Shown piece after piece: positions 17,116-25,096 of a stretch of 64,000 nucleotides of DNA. How positions within the stretch are numbered: the stretch's first letter is position 1; each line of letters opens with the position of its first letter. The stretch lies in NCBI GenBank assembly GCA_963775335.1, contig CAVZIJ010000003.1:1364001-1428000 (forward strand). Reading direction: 5' to 3'. A model generated the notes under the pieces. That model had not been told where the DNA came from and did no database searches. It saw only the letters and a list, made by a program, of their open reading frames with translations. Made by a program: the position numbers and the translations under genes. The DNA is from CAVQCX01 sp963775335. Lineage in GTDB: Bacteria; Pseudomonadota; Gammaproteobacteria; Chromatiales; Chromatiaceae.

Positions 17116-17541
17116 TCAGTGCGCCCCGATGTGTCCGGCGTTGCCCACCCCCAGACAGTCGTCGTCGGGGGCGTGTCCGATCTCCTCGACGATCTCGAAG
17201 GCGGCGGTCTTCTGGCCCTGCCGCCGGTAAGGATTGATGGAGTTGACGATGGTCACCGGGGCCTGGGCCGCCACCTCTTTCACGAGCCTCATTCCCGCGT
17301 CGAAGTTGCCCCAGACCTGGATCACCACTGCACCGTGCATCATGGCCTGAGCGGGCTTGCCCATGGCGATCTTGCCATCCGGAATCGGCACGAAGGCGGT
17401 GATACCCGCACGCGCCGCATAGGCCGCCGCGCCCACGGGGGTATTGCCCGTAGACGCCCAGATGATGGCCCGGGAGCCATTCTCCACCGCCTTGGTCACC
17501 GCCTGGGTCATACCCCGGTCCTTGAACCTAGAAACGGCAGT
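17116..17541 (-). pseudogene. thrC: Threonine synthase, internal fragment only
   Basis: The frame matches the central part of threonine synthase: FKDRGMTQAVTKAVENGSRA with the PLP lysine of the FKDRG motif, then ASTGNTPVGAAAYAARAGIT, the phosphate-binding IPDGKIAMGK, the NFDAGMRLVKE segment, and VNSINPYRRQGQKTAAFEIV. It stops after VGNAGHIGAH where the normal protein continues. Both the N-terminal ~60 and C-terminal ~150 residues are missing, and the sequence before FKDRG is unrelated. Order alaC-hom-thrC-RpfE is preserved, so this is a deletion remnant in place. An intact copy must exist elsewhere if the cell makes threonine. Confidence 0.88.
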
Positions 17542-17599
17542 TGACCGCTTCGAGCAGCAATCAAGTGATTGAGCGGCCGCAAGACCTCGATACCCCCCA

Positions 17600-17654
17600 G
17601 CCCGTACATCCTGTACGGGCGTTCGCCGCGCGGCGAAGGTCCACTGGACCTTCG
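17600..17654. repeat. Three consecutive perfect palindromes between hom and the thrC remnant
   Basis: In order: 17600-17620 (arms GCCCGTAC/GTACGGGC, 5-nt loop), 17622-17637 (TTCGCCGC/GCGGCGAA, no loop) and 17634-17654 (CGAAGGTCC/GGACCTTCG, 3-nt loop). They are directly downstream of the hom stop and upstream of the thrC fragment. They could be terminator hairpins, a repetitive intergenic element, or the scar of the event that removed the thrC start. Confidence 0.7.
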
Positions 17655-17662
17655 GTCGTGGC

Positions 17663-18976
17663 TCACCCAGCCAGTTGCTCGACGCGGATGCGGTGAATCG
17701 AGCCGTTGATGGCGGACAGGCGCTCGATCTCACCCTTGGCGATGTCCATCTGCTTCTCACGGATGCGGTGGGTGAGCAGCACCAGCTGGACGTGGGTCTC
17801 GCCCTCGGCGGGCTCCTTCTGTTTGATCGCCTCGATGCTGATGCCCGCTTCGCCCAGGATTCCCGCGACCTGCGCCATCACGCCGGGCTTGTCCTCCGCG
17901 CGCATCCGCAGATAGTACGCGGTCTCCACCTCACCGATGGGGAGAACGGGTATGTCGGCGAGCTCGTTCGGCTGAAACGCCAAATGCGGCACACGATTCT
18001 CGGGGTCCGTCGTGAGGGCCCGGGTAACGTCCACCAGGTCCGCCACCACGGAGGAGGCGGTCGGCAGAGAGCCGGCGCCGGCACCGTAATAGAGGGTTGG
18101 ACCAACCGCGTCGCCCTTGACCAGCACGGCGTTCATCACGCCGCCCACGTTGGCGATCAGCCGGCGCGCCGGGATCAGGGTCGGGTGCACCCGCAGCTCC
18201 ACGCCTGCCGAGGTCTTGCGCGTGACGCCGAGATGCTTGATCCGGTAGCCGAGCTCTTCCGCATACTCTACGTCCTGCGGCTCGACGCGGGTGATGCCTT
18301 CGGTGTAGCACTTGTCAAATTGCAGCGGGATGCCGAAGGCCAGAGAGGCGAGAATGGTGAGCTTGTGGGCCGCGTCTGTGCCTTCCACGTCGAAGGTCGG
18401 GTCGGCCTCGGCATAGCCCAGCTCCTGGGCCTCGCGCAGCACCTCGGCAAACTCGCGGCCCTTGTCGCGCATCTCGCTGAGGATGAAGTTGGCGGTGCCG
18501 TTGATGATGCCGGCGATCCACTCGATGTGATTGGCCGCCAGACCTTCGCGCACTGCCTTGATGATGGGTATGCCGCCCGCGACGGCCGCCTCGAACGCCA
18601 CGGTGACGCCCTTGGCCTGGGCGGCGGCGAAGATCTCATTGCCGTGGAGCGCGATCAGCGCCTTGTTGGCGGTGACCACGTGCTTGCCGTTCTCGATCGC
18701 CCTGAGCACCAGCTCTCGGGCTGGGGAATAACCGCCGATCAGCTCGACGATGATGTCCAGCTCAGGGTTGTCGACCACCGCGAAGGCGTCGCCGGTGACC
18801 CGCACCTGATCCAGACCCTCGATGGCGGAGCCGTTGTATGCCTTGGCCGCGGCGTGAGTGACACGAATCTCGCGACCAGCGCGGCGGGAGATCTCCACGG
18901 CGTTGCGCGTGAGCACGTTCATGGTGCCGCCACCGACCGTGCCCAGACCCAGAAGACCTACTCTCACTGGATTCAA
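17663..18976 (-). CDS. hom: Homoserine dehydrogenase with ACT domain
   Basis: The 437-aa enzyme reduces aspartate semialdehyde to homoserine for threonine and methionine synthesis. The N-terminus has the NAD(P)-binding GLLGLGTVGGGT loop (residues 8-19). The catalytic domain shows AAVAGGIPIIKAVREGLAAN, GIINGTANFILSEM and YAEADPTFDVEGTDAAHKL. Residues 355-430 are an ACT domain (AEDKPGVMAQVAGILGEAGI) for feedback control by threonine. The start is TTG (or GTG three codons on), preceded by GAGGAGAG. It lies 350 bp downstream of alaC. Confidence 0.97.
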   Translation of the reverse strand: MNPVRVGLLGLGTVGGGTMNVLTRNAVEISRRAGREIRVTHAAAKAYNGSAIEGLDQVRVTGDAFAVVDNPELDIIVELIGGYSPARELVLRAIENGKHVVTANKALIALHGNEIFAAAQAKGVTVAFEAAVAGGIPIIKAVREGLAANHIEWIAGIINGTANFILSEMRDKGREFAEVLREAQELGYAEADPTFDVEGTDAAHKLTILASLAFGIPLQFDKCYTEGITRVEPQDVEYAEELGYRIKHLGVTRKTSAGVELRVHPTLIPARRLIANVGGVMNAVLVKGDAVGPTLYYGAGAGSLPTASSVVADLVDVTRALTTDPENRVPHLAFQPNELADIPVLPIGEVETAYYLRMRAEDKPGVMAQVAGILGEAGISIEAIKQKEPAEGETHVQLVLLTHRIREKQMDIAKGEIERLSAINGSIHRIRVEQLAG

Positions 18977-19141
18977 TTCTTCTCTCCTCGATCGAACCCT
19001 GCTCCGCGGGGCCGGACCCCGGGCGTTTCAACGACTCCTACCGGGCGCACACCAAAAAGTCGCGCTGGGAAAACTCGCGGAACGGTGCGCCGCACTGCTA
19101 CTGAGAAAGTCATTGGTAAAGCCAAATGCCTTTCAAGCGGT

Positions 19142-19236
19142 CCGGGATGAGCCTGTCCGGACCGTCGGCCGCCTGGACGGCGGCCGTCGAGCCTACAGGG
19201 ACGTATTCACGGCGTGCCCCGACAGGCTTATCCCGG
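19142..19236. repeat. Long intergenic stem-loop between alaC and hom
   Basis: The outer arms CCGGGATGAGCCTGTC (19142-19157) and GACAGGCTTATCCCGG (19221-19236) pair with one mismatch. The inside contains a second GC-rich stem (GGCCGCC...GGCGGCC). The composition, with a CCCTGTAGGCTCGACGG-like core read on the minus strand, resembles a dispersed intergenic repeat seen in several gammaproteobacteria. It may act as terminator of the alaC transcript. Confidence 0.65.
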
Positions 19237-19326
19237 GGCGCATGGCATTACCTACGAAGTTCTAGTATGAATCCATCCCTCGCAGAAGGTCCTGCGCGGA
19301 AGCCGTTCCGCGCCAGCCCGCGCGCG

Positions 19327-20541
19327 TCAGAGCAAGCCGTCACTGCGGAACATGTCGCGGATACCCCTGACCGCCTGCCGCGTCCGATGCTCGTTCTCGA
19401 TCAGGCCGAAGCGCACGTGGTCGTTGCCGGGCTCACCGAACCCGATGCCCGGAGACACGGCTACATGCGCCTCCTGCAGGAGCTTCTTGCAAAATTCCAG
19501 CGAGCCCATGGAGCGATACGGCTCGGGGATCGGCGCCCAGACGAACATCGTCGCCTTCGGTTTCTCCACCGCCCAGCCGATGTGGCTCAGCCCCTCGCAG
19601 AGTGCGTCACGCCGGCGTTGATACATGCCGGCGATCTCCCGCACGCACTCCTGGGGCCCCTCGAGCGCGGTAATCGCCGCCACCTGGATCGGCGTGAAGG
19701 TACCGTAATCGAGATAGGATTTGATGCGCGCCAGCGCCGCGACCAGCTTGGTGTTGCCCACCATGAAGCCGATCCGCCAACCCGGCATATTGTAGCTCTT
19801 GGACAGGGAGAAGAATTCCACGGCGATCTCGTCGGCGCCCGGCACCTGCATGATGGAGGGGGCGACATAGCCGTCGAAGACGATGTCGGCATAGGCGAGA
19901 TCGTGAATCACCCAGATGCCGTACTCGCGTGCAACTGCCACTACCCGCTCGAAGAACGACAGATCGACGCACTGGGTGGTGGGATTGCCGGGGAAGTTCA
20001 TTACCAGCATCTTCGGACGAGGCCAGGACGCGTGGATCGCCCGGTGCAGCTCCTCGAAGAAATCGACCCCCGGCTTGAGGGGTACGTGGCGCACATCCGC
20101 CCCCGCGATGATGAAACCGTACGGGTGGATTGGGTATGCCGGGGTCGGGACGAGCACCGAATCCCCAGGGCCCATGCAGGCGAGTGCCAGGTGCGCGAGA
20201 CCTTCCTTGGAGCCAATGGTGACGATCGCCTGGCTGTTGGGATCGAGGTCGACGTTGAATCGGCGCTTGTACCAATGGCAGATCGCGCGGCGCAACCGGG
20301 GGATGCCCTTGGACATCGAATAGCGATGGGTATCCCTGCGAGCGGCGACCTCGACGAGCTTGTCGACGATGTGTTTCGGGGTCGGCTGGTCCGGATTGCC
20401 CATGCCGAAATCGATGATGTCCTCTCCGCGGGCTCGCGCCGCCGCTTTGAGCTCGTTGACGATCGCGAACACGTAAGGCGGCAAGCGCTTGATTCTTTGG
20501 AAATCTTCCATCGGCTGCGCGGACACGGGGACCCTCGGCAT
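19327..20541 (-). CDS. alaC: Alanine aminotransferase (AlaC-type)
   Basis: A 404-aa fold-type I PLP aminotransferase. It shows DIIDFGMGNPDQPTPKHIVD near the N-terminus, the substrate/PLP segment SKEGLAHLALACMGPGDSVL, the NFPGNPTTQ loop, the VIHDLAYADIVFDGY stretch with the PLP-binding Asp/Tyr, and the Schiff-base lysine in SLSKSYNMPGWRIGF. AlaC converts glutamate and pyruvate to alanine and 2-oxoglutarate. The alaC-hom order is common in gammaproteobacteria. An internal Met (MEDFQRIKRLPP) ten residues in is an alternative start. Confidence 0.95.
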   Translation of the reverse strand: MPRVPVSAQPMEDFQRIKRLPPYVFAIVNELKAAARARGEDIIDFGMGNPDQPTPKHIVDKLVEVAARRDTHRYSMSKGIPRLRRAICHWYKRRFNVDLDPNSQAIVTIGSKEGLAHLALACMGPGDSVLVPTPAYPIHPYGFIIAGADVRHVPLKPGVDFFEELHRAIHASWPRPKMLVMNFPGNPTTQCVDLSFFERVVAVAREYGIWVIHDLAYADIVFDGYVAPSIMQVPGADEIAVEFFSLSKSYNMPGWRIGFMVGNTKLVAALARIKSYLDYGTFTPIQVAAITALEGPQECVREIAGMYQRRRDALCEGLSHIGWAVEKPKATMFVWAPIPEPYRSMGSLEFCKKLLQEAHVAVSPGIGFGEPGNDHVRFGLIENEHRTRQAVRGIRDMFRSDGLL

Positions 20542-20653
20542 GCAGAGCTCAGGCGGGAAAAAGCCGATACGTTACCCGACAGGCGCCTAAAATGTCAAAG
20601 AAATTAGGTGGATAGACCTTGCGCGACAATACCGGCTGGGCTAGGGTTCCGCC

Positions 20654-21025
20654 ATGAAATTCGCATTTGACGATCAGGCCGGCCACAGTACCATCAACGC
20701 CTATCGGCCGGGACGGATCCTGGTAGGTGGTGCCGCCTTCACCCGCAGCCTGGTGGTGACCCCGGAGCGGGTGATCCCGGACTGGGAGCCCCAACAGCCG
20801 GAGGATCTGGGCCCGGCGCATTTCGAGGGGCTGATCGCCCTCGAGCCCCAGATCCTGGTCCTCGGAACCGGGGCCCGGCAGGTCTTCCCGAGACCGGCGA
20901 TCTATCGCGCCCTGCTGGAGCGGCGGATCGGATTCGAGGTGATGGATACGGGCGCGGCCTGTCGCACCTACAACATTCTGCTCGGTGAAGGCCGCCGGGT
21001 CGTCGCCGCCCTGATCATGCTCTGA
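20654..21025 (+). CDS. Mth938-domain (DUF498) protein, 123 aa
   Basis: The small protein has the full pattern of the Mth938/NDUFAF3-like family: YRPGRILVGGAAFTRSLVV, the conserved LGTGARQVFP turn (residues ~75-84), and the C-terminal GFEVMDTGAACRTYNILLGE segment. Bacterial members are widespread and of unproven biochemical role; the eukaryotic relative is a complex I assembly factor. It is divergent from alaC, the 112-bp gap being the shared promoter region. Confidence 0.88.
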   Translation: MKFAFDDQAGHSTINAYRPGRILVGGAAFTRSLVVTPERVIPDWEPQQPEDLGPAHFEGLIALEPQILVLGTGARQVFPRPAIYRALLERRIGFEVMDTGAACRTYNILLGEGRRVVAALIML

Positions 21026-21214
21026 GGCGCCGGGCGGCGCCCACCGCCGGTTTGGGCATGAAAGCGTCAGGCCTGGGGAATTGGGCTGCGGCTTCCCCGG
21101 TGAGGAGAATAGCCCGCTCTATTTGACGAGATCGAGCGGGAAGTCCGGGCAATATCCACTTTTCCGCAGTAGGACATCCAAAGTCCGACAGGCTCCTGGG
21201 CCCCAGATCCGAGC

Positions 21215-21964
21215 TCAGTGTGGAACGGCAGCGGGCTTGGAGTGCCGGTCGGTACCGGGGCCCCGAATGTCCATGTTCCTCCAGCCGGGCGGTGCCACCT
21301 TAGCGGCCGGGGGCCTGAATCGGGACACGTAATCGGCCACCGCCATCAGGTCTTTGTCGGACAGGTAGCTAACCACGCGCACCATGCCACGATAGACATT
21401 GCGCCTCTTGCCGGCCTGAATCCATCTGAGCTGTCGCAGGACATAGCCATAGTGCTGGCCGTAAAGGCTCGGAAATAGGTCGATGTCGGACCCCTCAGCG
21501 TCGTCCCCATGGCAGCGCGCGCACTTGTGCTTGAAAAGGTGCTCACCCAGGGGCAGCTGATCCCCGGGACCAGCGTCGACCTTGGGGTTCATGGGCAGCG
21601 AGGCGGCGTAGGCGGTTACGTCGGCTATGCCCTGATAGCCCAGGGCATTGACGCGCGCGTAGGGGGCCATTTCCGGGTTGTCGCGATTGCCCGCGCGGAT
21701 ATCGGCGAGCTGCTTGATCAGCACGCTGCGGTGCTGGCCGGCCAGCTGGGGGTAGTGGCCGTCCGGGGTACCCCAGGCCTCGGGGCCGTGGCACTGGGCG
21801 CAGATTTTCTTGAATAACTCTCGACCGTGCCCCAGATTGGGTGTGGCCTTCCATGCCCGGGTGAGCTCATCGTCCAGATCGGCGTCGGCGAAGGCGCTGG
21901 TCAACGGCAATAGCGCCAGGATGGACAAGAGCCAGACTGTTACGAGGGACCGGGTGCTGAACAT
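21215..21964 (-). CDS. Dihaem cytochrome c (c4-like), periplasmic
   Basis: The start MFSTRSLVTVWLLS is preceded by GGAG and opens a Sec signal peptide ending near AFA-DA (residue 26). Two haem c sites are seen: CAQCH (55-59) and CARCH (148-152), each followed by a half with the cytochrome c4 layout, including candidate axial Met residues (NPEMAPYA; YRGMVRVVSYLSDKDLMAVA). The mature protein would be a soluble or loosely membrane-bound electron carrier. It has a proline-rich C-terminal tail. It is divergent from the di-haem oxidoreductase at 22599, a plausible electron partner. Confidence 0.93.
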   Translation of the reverse strand: MFSTRSLVTVWLLSILALLPLTSAFADADLDDELTRAWKATPNLGHGRELFKKICAQCHGPEAWGTPDGHYPQLAGQHRSVLIKQLADIRAGNRDNPEMAPYARVNALGYQGIADVTAYAASLPMNPKVDAGPGDQLPLGEHLFKHKCARCHGDDAEGSDIDLFPSLYGQHYGYVLRQLRWIQAGKRRNVYRGMVRVVSYLSDKDLMAVADYVSRFRPPAAKVAPPGWRNMDIRGPGTDRHSKPAAVPH

Positions 21965-22006
21965 GGATGCTCCTTGATTTCTTATGACTGGTAAGGTTGG
22001 ATCCAC

Positions 22007-22598
22007 AGACCCGGGCGGTACCTGACAGCACCTGTCCGCCTGGATCTCGCTCGGTCGGCGCGGGTCCTGGGCGGAGCTCGCGCACAGGGTCGCTCTCGGA
22101 GGTCCGCGTCACCCCGGGAGCTTTGCGGCCAGTAGAATAGTTTAGACCGTTTATCCGCCGCTGCCGGAGGGCCCCGCGGCTCGACCAAAAGCGTCGCCGA
22201 CCTATAGGACAAACCTGTCTCTGGCCGGTTGAAAAGATCGCCGGTAGGAATTTTAGAACAGGGTTGATTTCCCCGACCCACCTCTCATGTCGGCCTGCCC
22301 TCGTTCTTCAAACCATGCGCACCCGAAACGTCGGATCAGGTTTCGTTCCGCCACACCCCGTTACGCACAACCCACCCGGCCGTAGCCAAGTGTAGTCCGG
22401 AAAGTCTGCCGATCTCAGGGCAGCTCGAAGTGCCGGTGCCGTAGCCACCACGATGACCTTGTCCTTATTGCGGCATCCGTCTGCAATCGGCGCCACAGAC
22501 GGCGGTGGGCGCCAACGCTGAGCTTGCGGTATCCTCAGCTCGTCCCGCTGTTGCTGGGCTTTCGGGTGCGTCCGCGCCACGAGAGGGAGGGTCCTGAC
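22007..22598. other. 592-bp divergent intergenic region, no gene seen
   Basis: Between the cytochrome c gene and the di-haem oxidoreductase gene I see no credible coding region; open frames here are shadows of the neighbour. The length and divergent arrangement suggest both promoters and possibly regulator sites, but I find no clear motif. Confidence 0.5.
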
Positions 22599-24134
22599 GT
22601 GAGGAGACTGGGTGTCCGCGCGGCTTCTGCTATCGCGATCATGGTCCCGCTGGTGTGCTCGGCCGCCCCGGAAGGCCCGGCGCTCAGCGTCGATCGCATC
22701 AGCCAGGAGCAGATCACCGGCGGCGCGCTGTCGCGCGACGAGATCCGACTCGCTGGTCGACGAATCTTCATCACCCCGTTCAACAAATTGGACGGATACG
22801 GGGACGGCCCGCCCGGTCAGACGCCGGCGGAGCGCCGCCGGTTCGGCGGGCGCACGACACTCCAGGCCAACGGCGCATTCCTGCGCGTCAACGGTGTGGA
22901 CGCCCAGACCTGCCTGGAGTGCCACAGCATCGTCAGTGCCGCCACGCTCCCCTTCACCTTCGGTATCGGCGGCGCCGGTGGCCTCAATAATGTCGCGATT
23001 GGGTTCGGAGGGGCCTCGTTCATCAATGTGAACGACGACCCGGTGCAAGTGATCGATCCCGACGGACTGGCCAACACCGGGCGGAGAAACATCAACGGCC
23101 GCGTCATCAACCCGCCGTTCGTCTTCGGGGTCGGGGGCGTGGAGCTGCTCGCCAAGGAGATGACCCGGGATCTGCAGTCGTTGCGTACCGGTCTCCTGGG
23201 CCACCCCAATGCAACCGTCGACCTGCTCACCAAGGGGGTGCGCTTCGGGCAGCTGAGCACCAATGGCCAGGGGGAGCTGGCCACGGACGCCGGGGGCAAG
23301 GCGCTGGGTGTCCAGGGTATAGACGCCGATCCGACTTCACCGACCTTCCTGGTGGTACAGCCGTTCGGCCGCAAGGGTGACAGCGACACGACGCGCACCT
23401 TCGACCTCGGCGCTTTCCAGTTTCATCTGGGCATGCAGCCCGTGGAAGTGGTCGGCCAGGGCGTAGACGGCGACGGCGACGGGGTGTCCGACGAAATTCG
23501 GGTGGGGGAGCTGTCGGCTCTCAGCATCTTTCTGGCCACGATGGATCGCCCGGAGCAGCGGATGCCGCAGGACCCCGTCGAGCGTCGCCAGGCCCGCCGC
23601 GGTGAGCGCCTGTTCGATGAGGTCGGATGCACGGCCTGCCATCGCCCCATGCTGGCCACGCAGAGCCCCTTCTTGACCTTGAGCTTCCCGCAGATCGCCC
23701 AGAATCCCGACGCCAACATCTATTACCGGGTCGATCTGACTCGGCCGCCCATGCGGTTTCCGACGAACAGCCAAGGCGGCGTCGACGTGCCCCTGTTCGC
23801 CGATCTGAAGCGCCACGACATGGGCCCCGGCCTCGCCGAGTTCAACGGCGACGCCATGTTCACGACCGCGCGCCTCTGGGGCGTGGCCGATACGGCGCCC
23901 TATCTACACGATGGAAGGGCCTTCACGCTCACCGACGCCATCCTCATGCATGGCGCGCAGGGCAGCGAGGCCTCCCCTGCGGTGGACGGCTACAAGGCGC
24001 TTGCCCCGGACGACCAGGAGGCCATCATCGCCTTCCTCAGGACCCTGCACACCCCGGAGGAACCGGGCGCCGATATGACGCGCCTCGCCGAGCAGGCGAA
24101 CAAACCGGGACCGCGCCGTAAGCAACAGTTCTAG
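22599..24134 (+). CDS. Di-haem oxidoreductase family protein (DHOR/peroxidase-like)
   Basis: The GTG start (RRLGVRAASAIAIM) has GAGGGAGGG eight bases upstream and opens a signal peptide (cleavage near CSAA). The 511-aa product has two haem c motifs, CLECH (residues 105-109) and CTACH (344-348), with the second in the MauG/CcpA-like domain that ends LWGVADTAPYLHDGRAFTLTD and GYKALAPDDQEAIIAFLRTL. This matches the putative di-haem peroxidase family. The physiological substrate is unknown; an electron-transfer or thiol/peroxide role in the periplasm is likely. The stop codon touches the inverted repeat of the following RAYT element. Confidence 0.9.
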   Translation: MRRLGVRAASAIAIMVPLVCSAAPEGPALSVDRISQEQITGGALSRDEIRLAGRRIFITPFNKLDGYGDGPPGQTPAERRRFGGRTTLQANGAFLRVNGVDAQTCLECHSIVSAATLPFTFGIGGAGGLNNVAIGFGGASFINVNDDPVQVIDPDGLANTGRRNINGRVINPPFVFGVGGVELLAKEMTRDLQSLRTGLLGHPNATVDLLTKGVRFGQLSTNGQGELATDAGGKALGVQGIDADPTSPTFLVVQPFGRKGDSDTTRTFDLGAFQFHLGMQPVEVVGQGVDGDGDGVSDEIRVGELSALSIFLATMDRPEQRMPQDPVERRQARRGERLFDEVGCTACHRPMLATQSPFLTLSFPQIAQNPDANIYYRVDLTRPPMRFPTNSQGGVDVPLFADLKRHDMGPGLAEFNGDAMFTTARLWGVADTAPYLHDGRAFTLTDAILMHGAQGSEASPAVDGYKALAPDDQEAIIAFLRTLHTPEEPGADMTRLAEQANKPGPRRKQQF

Positions 24135-25050
24135 GGTCAGGTCTTGCAATCAAGCATTCGGCCGGAATCAGCTTCTAGCCAGCGAACGGCTCGACTGACT
24201 GTCGAATAGTGCACTCCGAAATGGTCCGCGATCTCCTGCATGGTATAAACACCTGCAGCGAACGCGCGCGCCATCGCTTCACGGCGGTCCGGGTAGCGCC
24301 TCTCAAACCAGTCGAGCGGCCTCGCCAACGGGCGGCGCTGCGCCCGAGGTACTTCTCGCAATGCCTCCGAGGGCTTGCCACGATCTGCGTGCCTCTCCGC
24401 AAAGCCCTCACCACCGAGAAACACTTGGTGGCGCAACGCACCCCATATGCTCGGCTCACCGACTCCCGCGGCGACGTAAGCCGCATAGCCCGCCCGGGCC
24501 CGGGCCCGCGAGCGGCCGAACTGATCCAGGATCCAATCCGTAACGAGCCAACTTGAGGGCCTATCCAATCCGACCATCGCGCGGTAACTGCTCCAGACCC
24601 ATTCCGAGACCTCCGAAACCATCCCCGCCCGGACCGGATTCAATACCACGTAACGGGAAACCTCTAACAGGTATGAGTCTCTCTCCACGAGAATCGCCTT
24701 GAAACGCCCTTGAAACAGGTGCCCCACCAGCCGATGGCGCCGATTGACGTGCTGGGTGTACACCCCGTTCATCTGCCGCATCCCTTTAGAGAGGTTCCCA
24801 TCCGGCGTCTCGACCACCAAGTGGTAGTGGTTGGTCATCTCACAATACGCGTGGCACCTCCAGTTGAATCGCTTGCAGACCTCCCCCAGCAGCTCCAGCC
24901 AGTCCTCTCTGTCTTCGTCGTCCCGGTAGATCACCTCGCGACGATCGCCACGAGAGGTCACATGGTATAACCCTCCAGCGAGCTCGATGCGCAACGGCCT
25001 GGCCATGAGTGCAGCTTAGACCAAGAATGCTTGATTGCAAGACCTGACCC
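24134..25050 (-). mobile_element. RAYT element A (complete) with 25-bp perfect inverted ends
   Basis: The element is bounded by 24134-24158 (beginning GGGTCAGGTCTTGCAATC) and its exact reverse complement at 25026-25050. Between them lies one intact REP-associated tyrosine transposase gene. It starts on the stop codon side of the di-haem oxidoreductase gene and ends 46 bp before the ompA stop, so it sits between two convergent genes. Relics of the same family occur at 26298, 27583, 37042, 39841 and 44973. Confidence 0.85.
24137..25006 (-). CDS. REP-associated tyrosine transposase (Y1/IS200-like), family A
   Basis: The 289-aa protein starts MARPLRIELAGGLYHVTSRG, the typical Y1 transposase opening. 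It has the HUH motif HYH at residues 60-62 (CEMTNHYHLVVETPDG), the LFQGRFKAILVERDSYLLEV segment, and a candidate catalytic Tyr at 119 (SRYVVLNPVRAG). The C-terminal 40 residues form a helix-turn-helix (TMQEIADHFGVHYSTVSRAV), typical of the longer RAYTs. Such enzymes nick and join single-stranded DNA at REP palindromes. All key residues are present, so it may be active. Confidence 0.93.
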   Translation of the reverse strand: MARPLRIELAGGLYHVTSRGDRREVIYRDDEDREDWLELLGEVCKRFNWRCHAYCEMTNHYHLVVETPDGNLSKGMRQMNGVYTQHVNRRHRLVGHLFQGRFKAILVERDSYLLEVSRYVVLNPVRAGMVSEVSEWVWSSYRAMVGLDRPSSWLVTDWILDQFGRSRARARAGYAAYVAAGVGEPSIWGALRHQVFLGGEGFAERHADRGKPSEALREVPRAQRRPLARPLDWFERRYPDRREAMARAFAAGVYTMQEIADHFGVHYSTVSRAVRWLEADSGRMLDCKT

Positions 25051-25096
25051 CTTCTTCGGGCTGGGCGGCACCGCAGCGCCACCCAACCCGCAGTGC

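Noticed and set aside
17675..19150. A 491-codon open frame on the plus strand over hom
   Set aside because: Antisense shadow of homoserine dehydrogenase, caused by high GC at third codon positions.
19126..20607. A 493-codon open frame on the plus strand over alaC
   Set aside because: Antisense shadow of the aminotransferase gene; no ribosome-binding site or family match.
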